DNA from: Dyadobacter subterraneus
GTDB taxonomy: Bacteria; Bacteroidota; Bacteroidia; Cytophagales; Spirosomataceae
Assembly (NCBI RefSeq): GCF_015221875.1
Contig: NZ_JACYGY010000001.1
Location: 5,124,501-5,188,500 of the forward strand
Direction: 5' to 3'
DNA length: 64,000 nucleotides
The position numbers were made by a program, and so were the translations under genes. Below the pieces are notes generated by a model. It was not told the DNA's origin. It saw only the letters and a program-made list of their open reading frames with translations, and did no database searches. Shown one piece after another: positions 54,229 to 62,359 of the stretch (its first letter is position 1; each line of letters begins with the position of its first letter).

Positions 54229-55254
54229 ATGAAATCTTTGAAATACATATTTTTAATACTTTTTTCTTTTGTCTGGCTTGTTGGATTGAGTCCTTCATTA
54301 AAGACAAAACTGGATGAATGGAAGCTGACCGAAGACGGTTACCGTTTTGGAGATTTGTATCGTTTGTCAAACCTTCCACAATTTAAAGATCCCGTTAAAA
54401 AGTGTCCAAAACAGATTTTTGTTGAGAAAAATAATGGCTCAAAAAAAATTCATTTGTACATCATCGGCGACAGCTTTACCGAAAAGGAAAGAATTGAAAA
54501 AGAGGATTTTGCGGTAGATCAGTATCAATATGTGCACTGGGATAATATTCTGCATTTGAAAACCGATACTTCTGCAATCAATATTTTGTTGCTTGAAAGT
54601 GTTGAAAGGCATTTTCGGGAAAAGATGATTTCACCGATTCATAATCTGGTTCCTGATTATGAAACTTATGTTTTGAAAGGACCTGAACCGTCATTTATGA
54701 ATAAGCTCGACCTTGCATTTTCATCTGACGGAACAGAAGGAAGACTCGATGCTGTCTTTTTTCAAAATGACATTTTGTTGAAATTAAAAGAAATGAAAGC
54801 GGCATTTACTTATCACTTTTTTCACAGAGCTGATAAAAAAGTGACGCTGGTAAATAATGACAAAAATGTAGTTTATTACCTCGACACGGACACGCCACAA
54901 ATCACATCTTCTTTTACTGATCTGGAAGATTCAGAAGTGGATTCGATCGTTACTAATTTGTCAAAAAGTAGAGAATTAGCTCAGAAACTGGGTTTTGATC
55001 ATGTTCTTTTATCAGTCATTCCTAACAAGGTTTCTGTCCTGATGCCGGAATATGGTGCTTATAATAATCTGATCAGCCGCGTTTATTCCAATCCAAAACT
55101 TGACATTCCTCACATTGATGTGCTTTCTGATTTTAGAAAAATGAAGGAAAAAGCATATCTCAGAGGCGACTCGCACTGGACGTGCCAGGCTCAGGATATA
55201 TGGCTGCACAAAACGAATGAACTTATAAAAAAAGTAACCCAGGAAAGTATTTAG
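54229..55254 (+). CDS. AlgX/AlgJ-like SGNH-fold protein
   Basis: I start at ATG 54229, not the TTG two codons earlier. The 341-residue product has an N-terminal signal or anchor helix (LKYIFLILFSFVWLVG). It also has the two SGNH landmarks of glycan O-acetylation proteins: LYIIGDSFTEKE near residue 80 and a C-terminal YLRGDSHWTCQAQ, the D-x-H-W type seen in AlgX/AlgJ. It could act with the O-acyltransferase in this locus to acetylate a surface polymer. Sequence between the motifs is divergent. Confidence 0.75.
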   Translation: MKSLKYIFLILFSFVWLVGLSPSLKTKLDEWKLTEDGYRFGDLYRLSNLPQFKDPVKKCPKQIFVEKNNGSKKIHLYIIGDSFTEKERIEKEDFAVDQYQYVHWDNILHLKTDTSAINILLLESVERHFREKMISPIHNLVPDYETYVLKGPEPSFMNKLDLAFSSDGTEGRLDAVFFQNDILLKLKEMKAAFTYHFFHRADKKVTLVNNDKNVVYYLDTDTPQITSSFTDLEDSEVDSIVTNLSKSRELAQKLGFDHVLLSVIPNKVSVLMPEYGAYNNLISRVYSNPKLDIPHIDVLSDFRKMKEKAYLRGDSHWTCQAQDIWLHKTNELIKKVTQESI

Positions 55255-55268
55255 TTCCTGATTTACTT

Positions 55269-56525
55269 TTAAATCATCTCATTTTCTACTTCATCGATTT
55301 TCCCTGTCAGCTTTCCTACCGTAAGTCCTTGTACAATAATTGAAAAGAGAACGACAAAATAAGTAATTGCCAAAAGCAAATTCTTGTTCAGGTCATCATC
55401 AATCGATAAAGCCAGTGCGATAGAAACGCCACCACGCAAGCCTCCCCAAACGAGAATTATGATCGATTGTTTCCCAAAACGTTTTTGAAAAGGGATAATT
55501 CTTACTGGAATATAAATCGAAATAAACCGGGCGAATAGAACGACAGCAATTGTGATTGCACCAATCACGCCATATTGTTTCAAATCCGGGATCAGCAATA
55601 ATTCAAAACCTATAATCAGGAACAAAAGCGCGTTCAGGATTTCATCAATCAGCTCCCAGAATTTGTCAAGGTAATCCTGTTCTGTTGCTGTAATATTTCC
55701 CAGATTTTTCCCGTAATTACCAATCATCAAACCAGCGGCCACCATTGCAAGCGGACCTGACATGTGCATGGCTTCTGCTGCCAAATGTCCACCCATGACA
55801 ATCGCGAGTGTGATCAATACGTGCACATTATAGCCATCCACTCTATTGTTGGCATGTGAGCCGATGAATCCCAGCACGACGCCCAATAAAATTCCTCCTA
55901 AGGCTTCTTTGGCCAGAAGCGTTGATATACCAACAAATGAAGTATTGACCTCCTCACCTCTTGCCAAAGCGAGCATGATGATGAAAACCACAACGGCCAT
56001 CCCATCATTAAAAAGCGACTCTCCAGCAATTTTTGTTTCAAGTGATTTCGGAACGCCCGCCTGTTTCAAAATTCCTAAAACCGCAATAGGATCTGTTGGT
56101 GAAATGAGTGCTCCAAAAACCAGACATTGAACAAATGGAATTCCTAATCCAAGCCATGGAAGAATTTCATACATCATGAAACCAATTGCAAAAGTAGAAA
56201 TCACCACACTGACCGTTGAGAAAACCATAACGGGTATTCGCTGCTCCTTTAAATCTTCCAAATGTATATGAATAGCACCTGCGAAAAGAAGGAAATTAAG
56301 CATCGCACCCATCAAAATTTCAGTCAGGTCGATGCTATTTAGCAGCGTTGTGATCCTGTCAAAGGTATGTGGGAATATATTATCAGTTGCCAATAAACCC
56401 AAAGAAACCATTAACGCAATGACCATAACACCGATAGAAGCAGGCAATTTCAGGAAACGCGCATTGAGATAGGCAAAGACAGCAGATATGACAATTAATA
56501 CAGAAAATGAATAGTATAACTCCAT
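55269..56525 (-). CDS. CPA1-type Na+/H+ antiporter
   Basis: This 418-residue membrane protein has about 12 hydrophobic segments. The ion-binding core is seen in ISPTDPIAVLGILKQAGVPK and the family's GESLFNDGMAVVVF, followed by LRGGVSIALAL in a late helix. Members exchange Na+ or K+ for H+ to control pH and salt. It converges closely on the SGNH-like gene (14 bp) and diverges from the lipase gene. Confidence 0.93.
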   Translation of the reverse strand: MELYYSFSVLIVISAVFAYLNARFLKLPASIGVMVIALMVSLGLLATDNIFPHTFDRITTLLNSIDLTEILMGAMLNFLLFAGAIHIHLEDLKEQRIPVMVFSTVSVVISTFAIGFMMYEILPWLGLGIPFVQCLVFGALISPTDPIAVLGILKQAGVPKSLETKIAGESLFNDGMAVVVFIIMLALARGEEVNTSFVGISTLLAKEALGGILLGVVLGFIGSHANNRVDGYNVHVLITLAIVMGGHLAAEAMHMSGPLAMVAAGLMIGNYGKNLGNITATEQDYLDKFWELIDEILNALLFLIIGFELLLIPDLKQYGVIGAITIAVVLFARFISIYIPVRIIPFQKRFGKQSIIILVWGGLRGGVSIALALSIDDDLNKNLLLAITYFVVLFSIIVQGLTVGKLTGKIDEVENEMI

Positions 56526-56630
56526 GAAAATATTTTTTAGACTGGCTAAAATAAAAAATTAAGAGCAGCCATAAAAATTTTATCGGGCTTAAAACCAAAC
56601 TCTAAGTGTATTCTAATAATTGGAAAAAGT

Positions 56631-56649
56631 CAAAACCAACATGGTTTTG
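56631..56649. promoter_or_regulatory. Small inverted repeat in the antiporter/lipase divergent region
   Basis: CAAAACC (56631-56637) and GGTTTTG (56643-56649) form a 7-5-7 inverted repeat. The site is roughly central between the divergent antiporter and lipase starts, where an operator is possible. The evidence is only the symmetry. Confidence 0.3.
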
Positions 56650-56744
56650 GACTAATTATTGTACTAAAAAATTGCCGCTAAATAGATTCAGGTACACTTT
56701 CAGCAACATTAATTAATATATTTACCAGACATTCAACAACGGCT

Positions 56745-57875
56745 ATGATCACACTTCGTCTCTTGTTTAAGAATCCCGCAAAAATTATCCGAAGTATTAT
56801 TTTTGCTTATTTGATTATCCAAGCAATTTCTCCCGTATCTGCCCAGACAACAGTTTTAAAACCTGGTTTTGACAAGCAGGAATACATCGAGCTGATGAAA
56901 ATGCATGCACGGCTGTATGATACTACAAAAAATAAAATCCCATATCCGGTTCATTTCAAATCAGTTTACAATTCTCCAACCGTTGGGATGGATAATCGTT
57001 GGGATTTATGGACGAGCAAAAAATCTCCGGTGGCTGTTATTAATTTGAGAGGCACAACAAAAAATCCTGTTAGCTGGCTGCAAAATTTTTACGCGGCAAT
57101 GGTTCCGGCACAAGGTGAACTAAAACTTTCAAACAGTTTTACTTTCAAATATCATTTGGCTGAAAATCCACGGGCAGCAGTCCATGTCGGCTGGCTGATT
57201 GGTGTGGCTTATCTTGCCAAGGATATTCTCCCAAAAATCGATTCTTGTTACAAAAGCGGGATTAAAGAATTTATTGTGATGGGTCACAGTCAGGGCGGAG
57301 CACTCACTTATCTGATGACTTCCTATTTGTATAGTCTTCAAAAACAAAAAGTTTTGCCCAATGATATTCGTTTCAAAACGTATTGCAGTGCGGCGCCTAA
57401 GGCTGGAAATGTTTATTATGCTTACGAATATGAAAAACTGATTGACCATGGTTGGGGAATAAATGTGATCAATGGTGCAGATTGGGTACCGCAGACGCCG
57501 TTTTCTGTACAAAATCTTTCAGATTTTAATGAGACAAATCCGTTTAAAGATATTGATGGCGTATTAAAAAAGCAGAAATTTTTTACCAGAATTGCGTTGC
57601 GTCACGCGTACAAACAGTTGAAAAAACCAAGTGAAAAAGCGCAGCGTAACTATCAAAAATATCTTGGGAATTACGTTTCAAAAATGGTAAAGAAAACTTT
57701 ACCGGAATTTCAGCCACCGGTTTATGTAAAATCATCAGATTATGTGCGAATTGGCCCGACCATAACTTTGCTAGGCGATGATGATTATTATAAACTATAT
57801 CCCGACTCCAAAACCGATGTTTTTGTCCATCATCTTTTAGAGCCATATTTGTATCTAATCGATCGATATAAATAG
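56745..57875 (+). CDS. Exported class 3-type lipase
   Basis: This 376-residue protein has an N-terminal signal (hydrophobic to about residue 33, ending VSAQ). The alpha/beta-hydrolase nucleophile Ser182 lies in IVMGHSQGGALTYL, the fungal-lipase class 3 pattern, and VINLRGTTKNPVSWLQNF is the oxyanion-side strand. Asp in NGADWVPQTPF and a late His complete a plausible triad. It probably hydrolyses lipids or esters outside the cytoplasm. Its 26-bp spacing to the next gene suggests co-transcription. Confidence 0.88.
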   Translation: MITLRLLFKNPAKIIRSIIFAYLIIQAISPVSAQTTVLKPGFDKQEYIELMKMHARLYDTTKNKIPYPVHFKSVYNSPTVGMDNRWDLWTSKKSPVAVINLRGTTKNPVSWLQNFYAAMVPAQGELKLSNSFTFKYHLAENPRAAVHVGWLIGVAYLAKDILPKIDSCYKSGIKEFIVMGHSQGGALTYLMTSYLYSLQKQKVLPNDIRFKTYCSAAPKAGNVYYAYEYEKLIDHGWGINVINGADWVPQTPFSVQNLSDFNETNPFKDIDGVLKKQKFFTRIALRHAYKQLKKPSEKAQRNYQKYLGNYVSKMVKKTLPEFQPPVYVKSSDYVRIGPTITLLGDDDYYKLYPDSKTDVFVHHLLEPYLYLIDRYK

Positions 57876-57900
57876 TAGATTTGTGCTCAAATTAATTACA

Positions 57901-58410
57901 ATGGCAAAATCTAAAACCACAAAAAACGTCGCTAAATCTGGTCTGTCCTCAATTGACAAAATTTTGGAAACCGCTGGCTGGTTTAGTCTTATTGCACTGG
58001 GTTTGTTGACAATCTTTACATATTTCCGGTCGCCTGATATTATTCCTCTCCATTTCAATGCGTTAGGACATGTGGACGGTCATGGCAAAAAAGCCATGAT
58101 TTTTGCGGTATTTGCTATTGCAGCCGCTATATTTCTAAGTATCACTTTCTCCATAAAATATGTTTTCAGTCCACCGAATGCAGGCGCTTTGCCAAACAAA
58201 AATCTGGATTTCGCGATCAGGATCATTCACTTTGTGAAGCTTTTTGTAATGCTGGAATTCATTTACATCCTTGTTATGACCAACCTGATCGTTGACGGCC
58301 TGGCCAAGGAACTTGGCTCCATGTTTTTGCCGATTGTCATGATCTCCCTTCTTTTCCCCATTGCTTATTATTTCAAAAGAACGTTTTCGAGCCGGATCAG
58401 AAAAAAATAA
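57901..58410 (+). CDS. DUF1648-type membrane protein
   Basis: From ATG 57901 the product is 169 residues; an in-frame GTG lies at 57883 but ATG is the better start. It has four hydrophobic segments. The extracytoplasmic loop SPDIIPLHFNALGHVDGHGKK is the DUF1648 signature, in which the P-x-H-F/W motif recurs. No function is established for the family, although it includes parts of SdpI-like immunity proteins. Confidence 0.82.
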   Translation: MAKSKTTKNVAKSGLSSIDKILETAGWFSLIALGLLTIFTYFRSPDIIPLHFNALGHVDGHGKKAMIFAVFAIAAAIFLSITFSIKYVFSPPNAGALPNKNLDFAIRIIHFVKLFVMLEFIYILVMTNLIVDGLAKELGSMFLPIVMISLLFPIAYYFKRTFSSRIRKK

Positions 58411-58554
58411 TAAACTGCTGGCACAGTTTTCCTTATTCATTTTAAACAATTACTTGTTCACAGCAATTGCGTCTAAATCCCTGGATGATACGATTTTTCA
58501 AATATCAGAAACAGGCAGTCGCAAGAATGTGTCAGATAAGCTATTCAATTAAAA

Positions 58555-59268
58555 ATGATTATGGAAAGTAAGAATAAATTTGCGGTAGAGATTTTGTCTT
58601 TTACGACGATAAAAGAAATTCCGGGTTCATGGAATAATAGTGATTATAAGGCGCTGCTGGTGAAAATGGATTATGACAATCCTGACGAGATCAGCGAAGC
58701 AGAATTGAAAGAAATGTGTTTCATGTCCATCACCGATTATGAACCGGCCGAAGCAGCAAAAATTGTTTTGGAATATCTGATTGAAGATGAGCTGACTGAT
58801 GGACAGATAGAAAATCTTTCGCATCAGATGCTGACAGAAAAATTATGGGAAGAAAATCCGAAACTGGATTTGCACATCAGTTTTTTCAAAGCCACACAAC
58901 TTTTGTATGATGCCTATAACGGCAAATTCCCAAGAACAGAAGCCGTACAATTTCAATTAAAACTTACCGGCGAAACTCCGGAAAGCTTGTCAATTTTTGA
59001 AGAAAATCCGGAAGCTCCGATTGTAAGAATTCTGGCTCAGGGTATGACGGATCACAATTTGGTTAACCGTCTTTTTGGCGATCAATTGGAAGGAACAACT
59101 TTTGAAGAAGCGAAAAATATTCTTTGGGAGCTTAAAACGATTGAAAAGAAAGAGAAGGAAATTACATTTGATATCGTAAGCTCGGCATATTGGTTAGACG
59201 ATATTAAATATGCGGATAATTATGAAGCGACGTCACATCCCGACATTTTAGTTACGGAAGAAGAATAA
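58555..59268 (+). CDS. Hypothetical soluble protein
   Basis: This 237-residue protein is acidic, largely helical, without signal peptide or membrane segments. I recognise no family. It contains repeated acidic stretches (YLIEDELTDGQIENL, FEEAKNILWELKTIEKKEKE). The start is at 58555; an ATG two codons later is equally possible. A 17-bp-stem terminator follows, so it ends its transcript. The 144 bp before it hold no recognisable gene. Confidence 0.7.
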   Translation: MIMESKNKFAVEILSFTTIKEIPGSWNNSDYKALLVKMDYDNPDEISEAELKEMCFMSITDYEPAEAAKIVLEYLIEDELTDGQIENLSHQMLTEKLWEENPKLDLHISFFKATQLLYDAYNGKFPRTEAVQFQLKLTGETPESLSIFEENPEAPIVRILAQGMTDHNLVNRLFGDQLEGTTFEEAKNILWELKTIEKKEKEITFDIVSSAYWLDDIKYADNYEATSHPDILVTEEE

Positions 59269-59289
59269 TTTGCCAAATAATAGTAAAGT

Positions 59290-59344
59290 AAAATTGCATA
59301 TCGACAGTCTTATCTGTAAAATTGTCGATATGCAATTTTTTTTT
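59290..59344 (+). terminator. Perfect 17-bp terminator ending 8 bases before the next start
   Basis: AAAATTGCATATCGACA (59290-59306) pairs perfectly with TGTCGATATGCAATTTT (59323-59339) around a 16-base loop, then T's run to 59344. The next gene's ATG is at 59353. Confidence 0.88.
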
Positions 59345-59352
59345 AATCTATT

Positions 59353-61086
59353 ATGCAAAAAACACTCCTGATAATACTGCTATTTTTTTCCACAGCAGCC
59401 ATTGCCCAGTATCAAACACATTTTGAAAAAAGCGGTGAAAAAGAAACGCCGACTTATGAACAAGGCATCGCTTTTTATAAACTTTTAGCCAAGAACTTCC
59501 CTCAGATTCAAATCACAGAAAAAGGTCTTACCGACAGTGGAAAACCTTTGAGTCTCGTTCTTTATTCTAAAAATAAAGTCTTCGATATAAAAAAACTGAA
59601 AGCGCAGGGGAAAGCGATCTATATGATCAATAACGCTATTCACCCAGGCGAACCTGATGGTGTGGATGCTTCCATGCTTTTGCTCCGCGACATTGCACTT
59701 CATCCTGAAAAATTTCCTGAACTTGATAGTGTAGTCCTGGCTATTATTCCCTTTTACAATATTGGCGGAGCACTTAACCGCAACAGCACAACCCGTACAA
59801 ATCAGGATGGTCCGTTGGAATATGGTTTTCGTGGAAATGCCCGGAATTATGATCTGAACCGTGATTTTATTAAAAACGACACAAGAAATGCCAAAAGTTT
59901 CGCTGCTATATTTCATGAACTGGATCCTGATCTCTTCGCAGATACACACGTAAGCAATGGTGCAGATTATCAGTATGTGATGACATTGGATTACGCACAA
60001 CAGGATAAATTAGGTGGATCTCTCGGTAAATTTCAAAGAGAAACTTTCCTGCCGTTTATGTATAAATACCTGAAAGAAGCGGGTTATGAAGCGACGCCTT
60101 ATGTAAATTCCTGGGGACAAACGCCTGACAAAGGCTTTGTTCAATTTCCAGACTGGCCGAGATATTCAACCGGTTATGCTGCGCTTTTCCATACGCTTGG
60201 TGTGATGACGGAAACACATATGCTTAAATCTTACGACAAACGCGTGAAGGCAACTTATGCTTATTTGCACGGAAATCTGAAAGTTTTGGCTCAGTACAGA
60301 AAGGCTGTTTTGCAGATGCGGAAGGAAACGAAAGAGGCTGTGAAAACGCAGGAAAAATTTGCAATCACCTGGCAGAATAATAAAGAAAAATTTACAGAAA
60401 TTGATTTTAAAGGTTTTACACCGGAATATTACCCAAGTAAAGTAAGCGGGAAAGACCGTCTGCATTATGACCGCACCAAACCTTTGAATGTAAAGGTACC
60501 GTTTTATGATACTTACGAACCATTGGATGTTGTTCAAAAGCCGGTCGCCTATATTATTCCGCAAAGCTGGTTTAATGTGATTGATCTGTTAAAACTGAAT
60601 CAGGTTCAAATGAACCAGATTGAAAAGGATGAAGAACGTGAAGTGGAAGTTTATTATATCCAAAGTTACGATGCGCCGAAACAACCTTTTGAAGGACATT
60701 ACTGGCACACAAATACGGAACTTCGCACAGAAAAAAAGAAAGTAAAATTCAGAAAAGGCGATTGGTATATACCTGTAAACCAGTGGACAAACCGTTACAT
60801 CGTTGAAACATTGGAACCCAAAGCAGTGGATTCGTTTTTCAAATGGAATTTCTTTGATACCATTCTTATGGCAAAGGAGGGTTATTCAAGTTATGTTTTT
60901 GAAGATCTGGCAGCAGATATTTTGAGCAAATCACCGGAATTGCAAAAATCATTGGAAGAAAAAAGAAAGTCGGACGAAGCTTTTGCTAAAAGCGGAGATG
61001 CGCAGTTACGATTTGTTTATGAAAATTCACCATACAGAGAAAAGGAATATTTGCGATATCCGGTTTTCCGCGTGATGAGCAAATAA
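59353..61086 (+). CDS. Exported M14-family zinc carboxypeptidase
   Basis: This 577-residue protein has a signal peptide (ending AIAQ). The metallocarboxypeptidase zinc ligands appear as His97 and Glu100 in AIHPGEPDGVD and a later His in FADTHVSNG. The family Arg/Asn in FRGNARNYDLNRDF is also present, as is an aromatic motif MTETHMLKSY. It should remove C-terminal residues from peptides or cell-wall stems in the periplasm or outside. The long C-terminal part (about 370-577) is typical of the Bacteroidota group and unassigned. Confidence 0.9.
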   Translation: MQKTLLIILLFFSTAAIAQYQTHFEKSGEKETPTYEQGIAFYKLLAKNFPQIQITEKGLTDSGKPLSLVLYSKNKVFDIKKLKAQGKAIYMINNAIHPGEPDGVDASMLLLRDIALHPEKFPELDSVVLAIIPFYNIGGALNRNSTTRTNQDGPLEYGFRGNARNYDLNRDFIKNDTRNAKSFAAIFHELDPDLFADTHVSNGADYQYVMTLDYAQQDKLGGSLGKFQRETFLPFMYKYLKEAGYEATPYVNSWGQTPDKGFVQFPDWPRYSTGYAALFHTLGVMTETHMLKSYDKRVKATYAYLHGNLKVLAQYRKAVLQMRKETKEAVKTQEKFAITWQNNKEKFTEIDFKGFTPEYYPSKVSGKDRLHYDRTKPLNVKVPFYDTYEPLDVVQKPVAYIIPQSWFNVIDLLKLNQVQMNQIEKDEEREVEVYYIQSYDAPKQPFEGHYWHTNTELRTEKKKVKFRKGDWYIPVNQWTNRYIVETLEPKAVDSFFKWNFFDTILMAKEGYSSYVFEDLAADILSKSPELQKSLEEKRKSDEAFAKSGDAQLRFVYENSPYREKEYLRYPVFRVMSK

Positions 61087-61104
61087 ATCAAACCAAGATA
61101 AAGT

Positions 61105-61159
61105 AAAAAACGCCTTGCGATTTTTATCCTGACAGACGGAAATTACAAGGCGTTTTTTT
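61105..61159. terminator. Bidirectional terminator
   Basis: AAAAAACGCCTTG (61105-61117) pairs with CAAGGCGTTTTTT (61146-61158) across a 28-base loop. The A-tract and T-tract serve the two convergent genes. Confidence 0.8.
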
Positions 61160-61180
61160 ATAGCTTAACTATCAAATTTA

Positions 61181-62221
61181 TTACTTCACTTTCGCGAAAT
61201 CGGTAGCCATTGCATTGATGGAAGCATCTGACAGATGTTCTGATGCAACTACCAAACGGTAACGGAAAGTTGTTGATTCTCCTTTTTTCAATTTGAAATT
61301 CAAAACCTCTTTTCCATCACTGAAAGCTTTCTGGCCTAATGGATTCACAGCGAATAAACCGTAGCCTCTTGCATGGAAATAAGCAGGATAACCAACATTT
61401 TTTGGATGATCAATGATTGCGATACTAATATCCTCATCTTTGATTTTCCCTGTCAGATTACACCAAACTGCTCTTTTAGCCCAAACGTCTTCGCCGGTAA
61501 CGCCATTACTATTGCGGTAATTGCCAGTAATTCCATCGTTGTTCAACGTAGGTACTTTGGTTGCAATTCCGCTTGCATCAGTGAATATTTCAGGTTTTGT
61601 AGAAGGAAGTTCCAGTTCTCTTGCTACGCGAATCGCAAACATTCCGTCTTTAACATCTGGCATCGCAGCATCAATAACGGCAGTTAAAGTTGTTAAACGG
61701 TCAACAGTTCTGGTAGTTCCTTTTCCTGAAAATATGTAAGTCGTTTTTTCCTGCAAAGTCAGTTTTCCGTCTCTGTCAACCCAGTCCGCAGTAACGGTCA
61801 GTTCCCCTTTATCTTTTCCACTTTTTAGGGAAGTAATTCCGGTATGTTTGATGGTTCCGTAAGCATGTTTTACATGATCAACTGCATTGCTGTTATTCCA
61901 GTAATCGTTGTCATTTACATTCTCATAATTCAGCCATATTCCGACATGGTGCGGGTGATCGATGCGCTCGCCCGGACGAGGATCCAGTGGCCAGCCGCGG
62001 GTTATCAAAGTACCTTTCGCCGTCATAACCGGATACAGAACTGCTTTTTTCAAAACATCTTCACCAGGATAGAAATAAGAAGTAAACGGTTTTCCATCAA
62101 TATTTACCTCCACTTTTTTCTCTTTTTTATTATCGACCAGGTCAACCTTCTGGGCCTGAACCAAGCCGCTCACTGCCAAAGAAAAAGCAGCAATCGCAAT
62201 ATTGGTATATCTAAACTTCAC
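61181..62221 (-). CDS. Exported PmoA-family (DUF6807) protein
   Basis: This 346-residue protein has a signal peptide (ending LVQAQ). The body is an all-beta protein with conserved FYPGEDVLKKAVLYPV, GERIDHPHHVGIWLNY and NDNDYWNNSNAVDHV. The name PmoA comes from an old misannotation as methane oxygenase; no methane role is implied. In Bacteroidota these proteins commonly sit, as here, beside Gfo/Idh/MocA oxidoreductases and DUF1080 proteins, so a role in sugar degradation is inferred. Confidence 0.85.
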   Translation of the reverse strand: MKFRYTNIAIAAFSLAVSGLVQAQKVDLVDNKKEKKVEVNIDGKPFTSYFYPGEDVLKKAVLYPVMTAKGTLITRGWPLDPRPGERIDHPHHVGIWLNYENVNDNDYWNNSNAVDHVKHAYGTIKHTGITSLKSGKDKGELTVTADWVDRDGKLTLQEKTTYIFSGKGTTRTVDRLTTLTAVIDAAMPDVKDGMFAIRVARELELPSTKPEIFTDASGIATKVPTLNNDGITGNYRNSNGVTGEDVWAKRAVWCNLTGKIKDEDISIAIIDHPKNVGYPAYFHARGYGLFAVNPLGQKAFSDGKEVLNFKLKKGESTTFRYRLVVASEHLSDASINAMATDFAKVK

Positions 62222-62242
62222 TTTTATATCTTTTAAGGGGAT

Positions 62243-62351
62243 TAAACGCAGAGTTAAGAGAGTTACGCGCAGAGGTACGCTGAGGTATTATTTATTTTCA
62301 AACAAAAAACTCCGTGTAACTCTTCGCAAACTCTTCCAACCTCTGCGTTTA
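62243..62351. repeat. Imperfect intergenic palindrome related to the 15.3-kb element
   Basis: Arm TAAACGCAGAGTTAAGAGAG... (62243-62285) and arm CTCCGTGTAACTCTTCGC... (62310-62351) form an imperfect inverted repeat of about 42 bases per arm; the outer 11 pair perfectly (TAAACGCAGAG with CTCTGCGTTTA). Words such as CGCAGAG, CTCCGTG and CTCTGCG resemble those of the 15282-15382 element. It lies between two genes of the same strand, so it would be transcribed as a hairpin. Confidence 0.75.
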
Positions 62352-62359
62352 AACAAAAT

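Noticed and set aside
42109-55254. Horizontally acquired island
   Set aside because: No integrase, transposase, tRNA or attachment repeat borders the locus, and base composition by eye does not differ from neighbours.
58361-58552. 63-codon open frame after the DUF1648 gene
   Set aside because: It overlaps the end of the DUF1648 gene in another frame, with no recognisable protein features or spacing signal.
61181-62221. Methane monooxygenase subunit (from the PmoA name)
   Set aside because: No membrane helices or copper-site pattern are seen; the family name is historic and the protein is a secreted all-beta type.
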